A DNA stretch of 64,000 nt from Planctomycetaceae bacterium UBA2671. GTDB lineage: Bacteria > Planctomycetota > Planctomycetia > Planctomycetales > Planctomycetaceae. Position numbers and translations under genes: made by a program. Positions 1 through 8,359 of the stretch are shown here, piece after piece (positions within the stretch are counted from its first letter, which is position 1; each line of letters opens with the position of its first letter). The notes beneath the pieces were generated by a model, which made no database searches, was not told where the DNA came from, and was given only the letters and a program-made list of their open reading frames with translations. The DNA lies in the NCBI GenBank assembly GCA_002359185.1, contig DEML01000096.1:12560-76559 (forward strand). The letters are read 5' to 3'.

Positions 1-732
1 GTTTCGGGTATTCGGCATCAATCCATAGGGATAATGATCGAGCATTTGGGACCATTTATGAGCTGTCCAGCGATAGTCGTCCAGGTCGATGCGATAAACT
101 GTATTGTATTTGTCGATCGCTTTAGGCAGGACAATGACATCGGAAAGACTGATGCTGTTAAGAGCTTTGGATAAAGCTGCCCGGTGCAAGCGTAAATCGT
201 ATTCAGAGATTTCCGGGTTGTTATGCAGATGAACTAAAGAAAGATATTTGGTAGTCGCTTTATCCCGACTGTCGAGATCATCCGTGTCTTCTTCAATCCA
301 CTGTAATACTTGTAATCGGGAAATATGATCTCGATCGGCTCCAGACTCTGGAATAGGAGCCCCTGCCAGAATCCAGTTCCGCAAGGTTTCTTTTTCCTCA
401 GCGGTCAGTGGAACAGGAGTCACATAATCGTCCGGGGAAACCGGCATGTTGTCCTCTTTAATCACTTCCCAGATTTTGGAAGCGATTGGATCTCCTGATG
501 TAATGAAGGGTTTACCAGTCCGATTGGCAAACAGAACATCGCGATCGAGGATGCGTAATCCTGAGTAGGTTTCTTCTCCACCGTGACAGCTGTAGCACTT
601 CGCTTTAAGGATGCCGAAGGCCTGATTTGCCAGAACCTGAGGATTTTCATCAGCTGTGGCTACTGATCCGATCAAGGTGGATGTGATCATCGCTGAAAGA
701 AAAAGAGATGTGAAAAACCGATAACTGTCCAT
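1..732 (-). CDS. Exported planctomycete cytochrome-c-domain protein (partial, C-terminus outside window)
   Basis: The reading frame is open from the ATG at 732 to the first base of the window, so only the N-terminal 244 residues are seen. A Sec-type signal peptide covers about residues 1-27. One haem-binding CxxCH motif (CYSCH) is at residues 46-50, followed by the typical planctomycete cytochrome pattern in which a lowered metal-free segment leads to 'NMPVSPDDY' and 'LRNWILAGAP'. This is the PSCyt1-type domain found at the N-terminus of many large exported planctomycete proteins. The second half (YNTVYRIDLDDYRW, HKWSQML) matches what I recall of long periplasmic cytochrome proteins of this phylum, but its function is unknown. 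It is divergent from the Tyr-rich protein at 1179. Confidence 0.85.
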   Translation of the reverse strand, partial: MDSYRFFTSLFLSAMITSTLIGSVATADENPQVLANQAFGILKAKCYSCHGGEETYSGLRILDRDVLFANRTGKPFITSGDPIASKIWEVIKEDNMPVSPDDYVTPVPLTAEEKETLRNWILAGAPIPESGADRDHISRLQVLQWIEEDTDDLDSRDKATTKYLSLVHLHNNPEISEYDLRLHRAALSKALNSISLSDVIVLPKAIDKYNTVYRIDLDDYRWTAHKWSQMLDHYPYGLMPNTRN

Positions 733-1178
733 CTTACTGACCCTATATCTACTGAATATGTGTTTCGTGGCATGTTCACTGTACCAAAGCAATCAACCAA
801 GTCTCAATTGCTACGTCAGGTTTATTGGGAAACGAACAACAATTGATCATCTTCCCCCTGATTCTGAAATCGGATTTGAAAAATTGAAATTTTCGATAAG
901 GCATGACTTACTGGTCAGTCGCAGAGCTTGCCAGGATTTCAAAAGTTGTAAATTTTACGATTATATCAGCGAGAATGGGAAAACCGTTTGCGATTCAAGA
1001 ATGAACCTGGTTAACATCTAAACAGCTTTGTGACCGTACGAGTTCAGTTGAAAAAGAAAATGGAATTATTTTAATAAACTCGGGGAAGAATTTCTGGAGA
1101 ACTGCGTTTCAATGATGTCTTCAACGACAAACGAAACAAACACAAAACCATTCTCCGAAAAATTGAAGGAAAGAACAG
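733..1178. other. Divergent intergenic region, 446 bp, no supported gene
   Basis: The stretch separates the cytochrome protein on the minus strand from the Tyr-rich protein on the plus strand and must hold both promoters. It is AT-rich. The 87-codon frame at 758-1021 lacks a ribosome-binding site, a signal peptide or recognisable motifs, and I do not call it. A purine-rich stretch (GAAGGAAAG, about 1164-1172) just before 1179 serves the downstream gene. Confidence 0.5.
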
Positions 1179-1646
1179 ATGACACACACAATCAAAAACA
1201 CAATGCTGCTTACGATGATCGCCCTGATGGCAGGTATTGCCGTCGAACAGAATGCTGAAGCATTCCAGGGATATCGCCAGTATTACGGTGGCTGGAGCTA
1301 TAAACCACAACAACAGTACCATGTCCGCTCTTACTACTACAAACCAACCCCGAGCTATGTTGGGTATCGCTACCATTACTGCGTACATTACCCCTCACGA
1401 CCACGCTACGTATACTACTACAACCCCTATTCACGCTCTTACTGGGGACGCTTCGATCTCGAAGGCAAAGATGGAGCTCACTACTCTTTGCTGAAGAATG
1501 AAGATCGCAAAGAAAATCTGGAAGACATTCCAGAAGAAGCATTCCCTGCCCCTAGCAAGATGCCTCAGATTCCTGAAGCAGAAGATGACATTCAGATTGA
1601 AGTGATGCCAAAAGATCTGCCAACTGCTACTGATACTCCTCAGTAG
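1179..1646 (+). CDS. Tyr-rich secreted protein of unknown function
   Basis: This 155-residue protein has a Sec signal peptide (residues 1 to about 28, ending AEA). Residues 30-90 are extraordinarily rich in Tyr, with runs such as SYYYKP, YHYCVHYP and VYYYNPYSRSYW. The C-terminal 50 residues are acidic and Pro-rich (EEAFPAPSKMPQIPEAEDD). The ATG at 1179 is preceded by a good purine-rich Shine-Dalgarno (GAAGGAAAG). No catalytic motif is visible. Short Tyr-rich exported proteins are common in planctomycetes; a surface, coat or metal/phenol cross-linking role is only a guess. The gene is monocistronic and ends in a strong intrinsic terminator. Confidence 0.8.
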   Translation: MTHTIKNTMLLTMIALMAGIAVEQNAEAFQGYRQYYGGWSYKPQQQYHVRSYYYKPTPSYVGYRYHYCVHYPSRPRYVYYYNPYSRSYWGRFDLEGKDGAHYSLLKNEDRKENLEDIPEEAFPAPSKMPQIPEAEDDIQIEVMPKDLPTATDTPQ

Positions 1647-1667
1647 TTTTTAATGCCTGAAACAAGT

Positions 1668-1704
1668 AAAGCCGTCGATGCAGTTATTGCATCGACGGCT
1701 TTTT
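1668..1704 (+). terminator. Rho-independent terminator of the Tyr-rich protein gene
   Basis: A perfect 12-bp stem (GCCGTCGATGCA at 1671-1682 pairing with 1688-1699) closes a 5-base loop and is followed directly by TTTTT, 22 bases after the stop codon. The A-run on the other side gives some bidirectional potential. Confidence 0.93.
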
Positions 1705-1745
1705 CTATGGATTCTGCAGAAATGACTTCAAGCAGCTTCAGTTTT

Positions 1746-1847
1746 GTAGGTTGGGATAGCGGAACGCGTAACCCAACGCCTTGAGATTCATTTCTTCTGC
1801 ATGAAGAATCAACCCGTGTTGGATTACGCTTTTCCAACCCAACCTAC
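1746..1847. repeat. GTAGGTTGGG-type REP-like palindromic element
   Basis: The outer ends GTAGGTTGGG (1746) and CCCAACCTAC (ending 1847) are inverted copies, and the inner parts (GCGGAACGCGTAACCCAAC and GTTGGATTACGC) are further inverted matches. Related copies lie at 14829-14924 and 31776-31810. This is an intergenic dispersed repeat, not a gene. Confidence 0.85.
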
Positions 1848-1907
1848 ATTTGCTGATTAGTTTTGATGATCGCGTCACTCTAACTCAATCCACATAACAA
1901 AATAATG

Positions 1908-2377
1908 AGAACCGCAGATGAACCCAGCGCGGCATAGCCGCAACCAATCACCAAATACTGAAGAAATGAACCGCCAAGACGCCAAGGGGAACAAGAAGAT
2001 CTTTCATAAGAATAATTTTATGAACCACGAAGGCACGAAGACACAAAGAGATTGAAAAATCTTGAAAATCAATAAAAAACCGCCTGATGAATTTGAGGCA
2101 ATTTTGTTACAGAACTCTTCGTGCCTTTGTGTCTTCGTGGTAAAAACAACCTGATCAACAAGATCCTGTTTTGATGTCACCCTCGCCCAAGCGAAAAGCA
2201 AAAGAAAGCAAGGCCGCAAAAGATTACCACTCTTCTAGCTGCAAAACACCAAATGCATGAACACTCAGTAAACAAGCCGCCTGGAAATTTGCGCAAGCGA
2301 GAAAACTTTGTCGCGTTAGTAGCACAGAATAACGCAGATGCAAAATATCTGCGTTCATCCGCGTTCATCTGCGGTTC
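1908..2377. mobile_element. Nested 'GAACC-iteron' inverted-repeat element array
   Basis: A perfect 15-bp inverted repeat, GAACCGCAGATGAAC (1908-1922) against its complement (2363-2377), bounds 470 bp. The right end is extended by ~10-bp iterons of the type CGCAGATGAA/CGCGGATGAA back to 2347. Nested inside are a second inverted pair, GAACCACGAAGGCACGAAG and its shuffled complement (2031-2060 and 2116-2142), and a single end of a third type, GAACCGCCAAGACGCCAAG (1968-1986). All share a GAACC start followed by short helical-turn-spaced iterons. No intact gene lies within; translated frames here (for example one containing 'NADERR') are translations of repeat sequence. Confidence 0.75.
2029..2144. 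repeat. Small inner element with CACGAAGG iteron ends
   Basis: This ~115-bp unit is bounded by ACCACGAAGGCACGAAGACA on the left and its approximate complement on the right. In the complement the iterons appear in a different order (CACGAAGA, CACAAAGG, CACGAAGAG), as if recombined between units. It sits inside the larger element 1908-2377. Confidence 0.7.
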
Positions 2378-2424
2378 AATTCGTAAATTGAGGTTACCGT
2401 TCATGCAGACCAGAAAGTAAGCCC

Positions 2425-4440
2425 TCAATTACTCGGCATCTGACTCATCGCTCTCAAAGAGTTTCCTTGTGGTTGTGCATAGATGACATTGCTTTGAGTG
2501 CGTTGACGATTCGGGTACAGATAAGCATTGTACTGGAAAATCAACTCCGCATCGAAAAGGCGAACGCCGGAAGCCTGTTGCACAAGAGGAACCGCAGCGG
2601 CTACTGTCATTGTGCCTCCATCACCCCAGTCAGCTTGAAGACCAGAGGTAACATTCAAAGAACGCAGGCGTCGATTGTTATTGCTGCTGGCAAAGAAGCG
2701 ATCGGTGGTCAAATCAACGGGATCTCCGTTGGCATTTATTCCATTGAGATCCTCGATATCATACCCACCTGCCAGAAATTCAGGATCCGAGAGCAGATCG
2801 GGATTACCTGCATTGTCTGGATCGATCAGAGCAGTAGTACCGTGCAATTCGAAGATTCCTGCGAGTCCTTTGAAGCGTGTGCCTTCGACCTGACGGTGTT
2901 GAATGCCGTTGACATACATCGATTGAGGATTGACCAGATCCGGCTTGCGGAAGAACCAGTACATCATCTGGAAGTCAATCTTAGCCGTGTCCTGCTGTTT
3001 GATTTTCGCTGTGGTTCCTGTGGGTTGCGTCAATGTATTTTCACTGGCAACGAGATCCAACTGGAAATACAACTGCGTAAACAACCGGCGATTCATCTGT
3101 TGAGAAAATGCCAGGAATGGCGTGAACAGCACAGAATCGTTGCGGACAGTGATGTCGTTGCCTGGAAGGCGAATTAGACGACCAGTAGAACCACCTGGGA
3201 CCAGAAAATCACTGGGAGCAACGACATAATTTGGAGGTGCGAATCCCTGATTTGCGATCGCTGTTGCGTCAGCAACATTATTCTGATCGGGAATCAGAAT
3301 GTCGGAATCACGAATTCGGAAATCTGGTCCAGTCGGAATTGTCAGACCGAATCCGCCCGACATGACAAACGTTTCTGTATAGTCTTTCATAATCAAAGAC
3401 TTGAGTAACACGGAAGCATTTCCCATTTGAGTTTGATAACCATTCAAACTCTGCAGGTTATCGACCCGGGCGTCCAGATCTTGATTTGGTGCAGACAGAA
3501 TCGGAATTCGCACTTCAAAGGAAGCTCGTTCGTTAGCAAATGTCTTTTCGTAACCCAGATAGAAAATATCCAAGTTGGCAGAATCAAATCCATCAGCTAC
3601 AAGGCTGTCGGAGTCAAGAAAAGCACGAGGATCAAATACGGGAACATTCACTCCTGTATTTTGGTATTTATCGAAAAAGAAGTTATCTAAAGCTTGAGCT
3701 AATAAGGGATCTGACCCCATTGCAGCTGCATCGAAAGCAGCAAACTGATCTCGAGTAATCGTATTGATCAGAATGCTATCTGCTACCAGTCCTGGACCTG
3801 GCCCATCAAGAGACCCAAAGAATAAGAGGTCATTCCCAACGACACCCGCTTGCGCAGAAAACGCATTACGGTAGTGATGATAGTTCAAATAAACCCGGTC
3901 CGTTGGAATCGGATTTGTGTTCTGACTGAAATCCAGTCGGACAATCCCCTGCTGAGGCAAAGTGACGTTGTTGAATCCGTTCGTATAAAAGAACGGCGCT
4001 TCGCGGTAATCCCCAATCATGTTCGGACGAGCAGACGATTGTCCGCCGGCACTGTAGGATGCCTGCTGATTGGTGTTCTGATTAAAATTTTGAGCGTTGT
4101 TCTGGTTGGTATTATTCTGTGAATTATCGGTGTCTCGATCCTGACTGCTCTGAGCATTGGCGTCATCGCCTGTGTTATCGCTGGATTTGTCATCCGTTGA
4201 TTTCTGAGTTGCAGTTGCCGGATACTGGGGCCAATACTGAGGATACGGACCTCCAAATTGGCCAGGCGGAATGAAATCCGGATATTGTCCCGGACTGTAT
4301 TGTCCAGGATTTTGAAACAGTGGGTGCACAGGCGGGCATGGATAGCTGGGCTCTGGCTGCATTTGCCCCAATGCGGGACTGATCGCCGAAGCGAGCATAA
4401 TTGTCATTACGCTCGACATTTTTTGCACAGAGTAACGCAT
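2425..4440 (-). CDS. Large exported protein, probable outer-membrane beta-barrel
   Basis: I place the start at the ATG at 4440 rather than at the upstream ATG at 4545. It opens with a clear signal peptide (MRYSVQKMSSVMTIMLASAI, cleaved after LGQ) and has a Shine-Dalgarno GGGGGAG nine bases upstream. The 671-residue product has a Pro/Gln/Tyr-rich stretch, then an Asn/Gln/Ser/Asp-rich low-complexity linker (about residues 75-140), then a long region of alternating hydrophobic and polar segments with many aromatic girdle-like residues, ending in strand-like repeats. This composition suggests an outer-membrane barrel preceded by a disordered linker. I do not recognise a named family. It stands alone and is divergent from the sigma factor gene. 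Confidence 0.8.
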   Translation of the reverse strand: MRYSVQKMSSVMTIMLASAISPALGQMQPEPSYPCPPVHPLFQNPGQYSPGQYPDFIPPGQFGGPYPQYWPQYPATATQKSTDDKSSDNTGDDANAQSSQDRDTDNSQNNTNQNNAQNFNQNTNQQASYSAGGQSSARPNMIGDYREAPFFYTNGFNNVTLPQQGIVRLDFSQNTNPIPTDRVYLNYHHYRNAFSAQAGVVGNDLLFFGSLDGPGPGLVADSILINTITRDQFAAFDAAAMGSDPLLAQALDNFFFDKYQNTGVNVPVFDPRAFLDSDSLVADGFDSANLDIFYLGYEKTFANERASFEVRIPILSAPNQDLDARVDNLQSLNGYQTQMGNASVLLKSLIMKDYTETFVMSGGFGLTIPTGPDFRIRDSDILIPDQNNVADATAIANQGFAPPNYVVAPSDFLVPGGSTGRLIRLPGNDITVRNDSVLFTPFLAFSQQMNRRLFTQLYFQLDLVASENTLTQPTGTTAKIKQQDTAKIDFQMMYWFFRKPDLVNPQSMYVNGIQHRQVEGTRFKGLAGIFELHGTTALIDPDNAGNPDLLSDPEFLAGGYDIEDLNGINANGDPVDLTTDRFFASSNNNRRLRSLNVTSGLQADWGDGGTMTVAAAVPLVQQASGVRLFDAELIFQYNAYLYPNRQRTQSNVIYAQPQGNSLRAMSQMPSN

Positions 4441-4952
4441 GTATTCGACTCCCCCGCCCCTGATCAACATTCCGAGTGGCCTCGAGATAGTTCGTCTTGA
4501 GTCAATCACAGGAGTAAATGCCCCCGTTGATTGAATGTCGTTCACGCAACGTCAACGACAGCGGAATCGCGCTGAACAATCCCACCAATCGTTATTTCGA
4601 CATCTGCCAGAATAATCTGTATAGCAATTGCGATGATCTTAAAACGTAAAACCGATGTGGTCGTTATTAACGGCAAATATTTCCCATATTACCCATTTCG
4701 ACATCTGTTATTCAGTTCAAAATTGAACCGCCAAGACGCCAAGTTGAGGAGAATGTGAAACTGGCGACTGTTTAGTGAAAATGCTTTTCCTTTGAGCAAT
4801 TTGCGATGGGGACATGAATTCCAAAATTATTCGGAAGAATTGCCAGGGTCATGCGTTTCTTATTTTGATCTTTCACTCAAATGAAAATTTTCAAGACAGA
4901 AGAGGAGAGATCACTAAAGCAAAACTGTGAATAAATAAGGAAATCGCTGGAA
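4441..4952. other. Divergent intergenic region with a 13-bp direct repeat and one GAACC-iteron end
   Basis: These 512 bases separate the barrel protein from the sigma factor. ATTTCGACATCTG occurs twice in direct orientation (4594-4606 and 4695-4707). A solitary TTGAACCGCCAAGACGCCAAG repeat end lies at about 4722-4743, the same type as at 1968. No coding frame is supported. Confidence 0.6.
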
Positions 4953-5594
4953 ATGAACTCTCAAATTATCAATTCGTTCCGAGCTCGAAGTCTCGTAGCA
5001 GAGTTGCAAATTGGAGTGAGTTTCTTAAAAATGGCTGGTATGAACATTCGTGCCTCAGCCCAGACGACCGATCTCGATCTTGTGCATGCCATTTCCAAAG
5101 GACATGCACAGGCAGAATCGGAATTAGTGCAGAAGTATCAGCGAAAGCTGGTCGCGTTTTGCTGTGCCCGTTCCGATGCCAATCGTGGACTCGATTTCGC
5201 TCAGCAGGTCTGGCTGAAAATTCTTCCTAAACTCCGCTCAGGAAAATATGACGGGAAGAATATGATGGCGCTCCTGTGTCAAACGGCTCGAAATCTGGTC
5301 ATCGATCAGAGCCGCCGTGCCAGCGAAAAATCTCACAGTCTGGATAACAATCCGATCGAACCTGCTTCCACAAATTCTCGTTGCCCACTCGAACAAATCC
5401 TTGAAGCCGAAGAAATGACAGCTTTCACCGATTGTAAGCAATCACTCTTAGATAAAGAGGTCGCAGTGCTGGATGGGAATGAGAATTCGCCGGAATTGGA
5501 GTCGGTCAGCAAGCCAAGGATTTACAAATTGCGACATTTTGCAATTCGTAAGCTCAGGGACTGTATTCGCAAGAAATTGGAGCGAGGTGCATAA
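4953..5594 (+). CDS. ECF-like RNA polymerase sigma factor with degenerate region 4
   Basis: Residues about 43-120 match sigma region 2: an acidic helical core (LVHAISKGHAQAESELVQKY), then DFAQQVWLKIL and the -10-binding segment ARNLVIDQSRRASE. Region 4 is short: only a remnant with regularly spaced Leu/Arg (KLRHFAIRKLRDCIRKKL) remains in place of a full helix-turn-helix. The ATG at 4953 has AAGGAAA upstream; an internal start at 5031 would remove a poorly conserved N-terminus. The stop codon overlaps the next ATG (TAATG), so both genes are translationally coupled. The downstream membrane protein is the likely regulatory partner. Confidence 0.8.
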   Translation: MNSQIINSFRARSLVAELQIGVSFLKMAGMNIRASAQTTDLDLVHAISKGHAQAESELVQKYQRKLVAFCCARSDANRGLDFAQQVWLKILPKLRSGKYDGKNMMALLCQTARNLVIDQSRRASEKSHSLDNNPIEPASTNSRCPLEQILEAEEMTAFTDCKQSLLDKEVAVLDGNENSPELESVSKPRIYKLRHFAIRKLRDCIRKKLERGA

Positions 5595-6559
5595 TGTCAA
5601 TTGTCATAATGGATATCCCGGATTCAAAAGAAGAACTCGGCCCCTGGCTGGATCGCAAAATTGTTGATTGTCAGTTGGGACAGTTCGTCAAAGAACTCGA
5701 ATTCATCGCCGATGATTTCAATCCGCCTGGATATTCTCCAGACTCCTTGCAAGAAATTCTGGGATCTGATCGGGATGCCGTTCTGGATCGCGGATTGAAA
5801 TCCCTGAATTATGATCAATGTGCTGCGTTTCTGGCGAATCCGCAAATGTTGCTGGAGTTGCAGGAACTTGTCCTGATTGAAGGTGGCAACTACTGGCAGA
5901 ACATTCTCGATCAGGTAGAACTGCCATTAAGCTCGCCTCCTCGACAGAACAAAACAAAGTCAGACTCAAGCTCAGCACCGAAAGTTCATGTCCTTAAGCC
6001 GATTGAAGAATCGCCGAAACGCTCGAAGATGCCCTGGATTATTTCCGTGGCTGCATTAGGACTACTGGCAATCGTTGCTTATCAATATCAGGTGCATGTC
6101 GCAAACCCTGCGAACAATATCGTTGAAAATCCAAACGATCAGAAATCGGACACAAATCCCGACAAAAACTCCCCTGCTCCGACGATGCTCGCCTCGAACT
6201 GGGGGTGGGACAGTCCCGATGCTTTTAACGACTCGTTACCACCGGATGACTATCTTCATGAACTGGCAGATGCAGCCGGAGCCTGGTTCAATAAACGACC
6301 TGACTCCACGGACGATTTGAAGCAGCGACTGGCAGAATTCCGCCACGGATGTGAAACGCTGCTCACAGCCAAACACACGACTCTCTCCGAAGACGACCGT
6401 GAATGGCTGCGAACCAATTGCAAGAAGTGGGCAGGCGAAATCGATCAGATGCTGACGGATGTCGAATCCAAGGACATCAGCGAAGTTCAAAAGCAAGCCG
6501 ATCAGACGGTCAATCAGTTGATTCGGGAAATCCGTCTCAAAGCAGATGAAGTGGCTTAA
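5594..6559 (+). CDS. Single-pass membrane protein, candidate anti-sigma factor
   Basis: The 321-residue product overlaps the sigma gene by one base. It has an N-terminal cytoplasmic half of about 140 residues, a Lys/Arg-flanked transmembrane helix at about residues 141-158 (MPWIISVAALGLLAIVAYQY), a disordered Asn/Asp/Pro linker and an alpha-helical Glu/Asp-rich periplasmic domain. Coupling to a sigma gene and a single central helix are the classic layout of an anti-sigma factor. I see no zinc-binding HxxxCxxC motif, so it is not a ZAS-type protein. Function is inferred from context only. A REP-like element begins a few bases after the stop. Confidence 0.72.
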   Translation: MSIVIMDIPDSKEELGPWLDRKIVDCQLGQFVKELEFIADDFNPPGYSPDSLQEILGSDRDAVLDRGLKSLNYDQCAAFLANPQMLLELQELVLIEGGNYWQNILDQVELPLSSPPRQNKTKSDSSSAPKVHVLKPIEESPKRSKMPWIISVAALGLLAIVAYQYQVHVANPANNIVENPNDQKSDTNPDKNSPAPTMLASNWGWDSPDAFNDSLPPDDYLHELADAAGAWFNKRPDSTDDLKQRLAEFRHGCETLLTAKHTTLSEDDREWLRTNCKKWAGEIDQMLTDVESKDISEVQKQADQTVNQLIREIRLKADEVA

Positions 6560-6567
6560 TCAATTTT

Positions 6568-6780
6568 GTAGGACAGGCATCCTGCCTGTCTATGCCACGT
6601 AGGTCAGGCTGTGCCTGACGAATTACGTGCATTTCAATAAGAAGGTTGAAAAAGTCAAATCATCAAAACTTCTGGGGTCTGCGCTTCGCTCCGACCCCAG
6701 CCACCCATCTTTTTTGCTTAGGGCAGCTGGGCCTGACGAAACGCAATGAAAAAATTAGACGGGCAGGATGCCTGTCCTAC
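6568..6780. repeat. Composite REP-like element with inverted 23-bp ends
   Basis: The ends GTAGGACAGGCATCCTGCC (6568) and its near-exact complement (6758-6780, 22 of 23 positions) bound 213 bp. Inside are a GTAGGTCAGGCTGTGCCTGACG unit (about 6599-6620) and an independent hairpin with stem CTGGGGTC (6672-6679) and GACCCCAG (6693-6700). It looks like several REP families stacked into one site between the sigma operon and the convergent RraA gene. Confidence 0.75.
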
Positions 6781-6785
6781 CTTGC

Positions 6786-7505
6786 TTATTTGCCTTTCAA
6801 GCGGGCAGACAATTTGGAAATCATTGCCCCGCAAGCTTGTCGGGCTTCCTCAAAACCAGCTGAATTAATATTGCTGGAACGAAGATATTCCAAAACAATC
6901 TGCTCGGCATTAGCGATTTCCGCACAGACATCCGGCACCTCGCTGGCGATGGATATCGGAATGGTTGTCACTCCGTTGCAGTCCCCGTGAATCAATTCAT
7001 TCGGACGAATATTTACACCGCCAACTGTCACAGGTACGTTGATATCCAGAATATGACAGTAACCATGAGCGGCTTGTGATCCAGAAGTGAAAACCGGAAA
7101 ATCGAGTGCTTCCACCTGATCGAGATCCCGTCCGGTTCCCGACGTAATCAGACCGCAGGCTCCGAACGCCTGATAGGTGGTGCACATTACTTCCCCGAAA
7201 GTGGCGGCTGCAGTCGGACTATCGAGGTCCTGAAAAACAATGACCGCGGGCAAATCCATTTTTTCCAGAATAGCCGTTTGAGCGGAAAGACTCGAATAGG
7301 CATCTCCAGAAATAGGAGCAGCTGAGGAACGAAACGTTGAAGTCAATGCCAGTCCAACCATCGGCTGCAGACGAGGAAAGCAGGCTTGAATCGTTTCGTC
7401 CATGTACCCCGCTGTTCGAAGTCTCAAATCCCAAAGTTCAACAGCATTACAGATTGTCGGGGTATCGTACTGTTTGAGACGCGTAATAATTTCTTCAGTC
7501 AACAT
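6786..7505 (-). CDS. RraA-family protein (HMG/CHA aldolase or oxaloacetate decarboxylase-like)
   Basis: The 239-residue product shows the RraA/demethylmenaquinone-methyltransferase fold. 'TSGTGRDLDQVEALDFPVF' carries the conserved GxxRD that binds the carboxylate and metal, and 'IHGDCNGVTTIP' is the conserved GDxxGV segment. Family members are class II aldolases for 4-hydroxy-4-methyl-2-oxoglutarate, oxaloacetate decarboxylases or, in enterobacteria, RNase E inhibitors. The catalytic residues favour an enzyme here, but the substrate cannot be read from sequence. It is monocistronic and convergent with the sigma operon. Confidence 0.88.
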   Translation of the reverse strand: MLTEEIITRLKQYDTPTICNAVELWDLRLRTAGYMDETIQACFPRLQPMVGLALTSTFRSSAAPISGDAYSSLSAQTAILEKMDLPAVIVFQDLDSPTAAATFGEVMCTTYQAFGACGLITSGTGRDLDQVEALDFPVFTSGSQAAHGYCHILDINVPVTVGGVNIRPNELIHGDCNGVTTIPISIASEVPDVCAEIANAEQIVLEYLRSSNINSAGFEEARQACGAMISKLSARLKGK

Positions 7506-7687
7506 GTGGTATCATATCCCGTGCAGGAGTAGTGGTCAGTCTACAGAGCAAACATCATAATCAAAATGACGAAAATGAATACTGAGCAGTGAAAGTTGTA
7601 AAGCAGGCCACAAGGTTTACGATTTGAATTTCTCACGGTAGCCTCTATAAGGAGTCGTATTATAGAGTGAATGAAAGCAGAGGGATC

Positions 7688-8284
7688 ATGACAAGCAGCC
7701 GAGATGAAATTCTGGCCACAATTAAGAAGAATCAACCAGCCCCCACCGAATTGCCGAGTCTGAATCAGGATTGGATTCAATATGTCAATCCCCTGCTCCA
7801 GTTTGAAACGGTTCTCAACTCTGTGGGTGGCCGACTGTTGCAGGCTGAGAATTTATCTCTAGGCCAGACTGTTATTACTGAACTTCTGGAAACTCTCAAG
7901 CCTCAGAAAATCTATTCCCGCGTACCCGACCTGCTCGGATCAAATTTTGAGGATTCACTCATTAATGATCCGCATCAGCTGGAAGATGTCGATCTGGCGA
8001 TACTTCCCGGAGAAATCGCCGTCGCAGAAAATGCAGCCATCTGGATTGACGATCAGGCGATGCAACATCGAACGGTCCTGTTCATCGCCCAGCATGTGTT
8101 GCTCACTGTTTCAAAGAGTCAGCTCGTCAATAACATGCACGAAGCCTACGACCGATTAACCTGGGACAAGCGACAATTCGGAGTCTTCGTTTCGGGTCCC
8201 TCCAAAACCGCGGATATCGAACAATCCTTAGTCATCGGAGCCCATGGCGCGCGATCGTTAACTGTATTGTTGACAAAAGAATAA
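7688..8284 (+). CDS. LUD-domain protein (LutC/YkgG-like)
   Basis: I choose the ATG at 7688, which gives the family-like N-terminus MTSSRDEILATIKKN and has AGAGGG six bases upstream, over the ATG at 7667. The 198-residue protein carries the LUD-domain pattern: VDLAILPGEIAVAENAAIWI, then QHVLLTVSKSQLVNNMHEAY, and the C-terminal SGPSKTADIEQSLVIGAHGA, where the family has S-x-T-x-DIE. LUD proteins act with LutA/LutB iron-sulfur proteins in lactate oxidation. No lutA or lutB is adjacent, so here the role is open. Confidence 0.9.
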   Translation: MTSSRDEILATIKKNQPAPTELPSLNQDWIQYVNPLLQFETVLNSVGGRLLQAENLSLGQTVITELLETLKPQKIYSRVPDLLGSNFEDSLINDPHQLEDVDLAILPGEIAVAENAAIWIDDQAMQHRTVLFIAQHVLLTVSKSQLVNNMHEAYDRLTWDKRQFGVFVSGPSKTADIEQSLVIGAHGARSLTVLLTKE

Positions 8285-8289
8285 AACCT

Positions 8290-8357
8290 GTAGGTCAGGC
8301 CGTGCCTGACGAAATTCGACGTCAATTGTTATTCGCGTCAGGCACAACCTGACCTAC
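8290..8357. repeat. GTAGGTCAGGC REP-like pair
   Basis: GTAGGTCAGGCCGTGCCTGACG starts six bases after the LUD stop codon and is mirrored by CGTCAGGCACAACCTGACCTAC ending at 8357. Each half is itself a palindrome; together they form a two-hairpin unit between convergent genes. Confidence 0.85.
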
Positions 8358-8359
8358 GA

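Noticed and set aside
758..1021. 87-codon frame between the cytochrome protein and the Tyr-rich protein
   Set aside because: No ribosome-binding site, signal peptide or recognisable motif, and it sits in a region that must hold two divergent promoters.
2177..2428. 83-codon frame on the minus strand containing 'NADERR'
   Set aside because: It is a translation of the iteron repeat array at 1908-2377, not a gene; such frames commonly arise from this repeat type.
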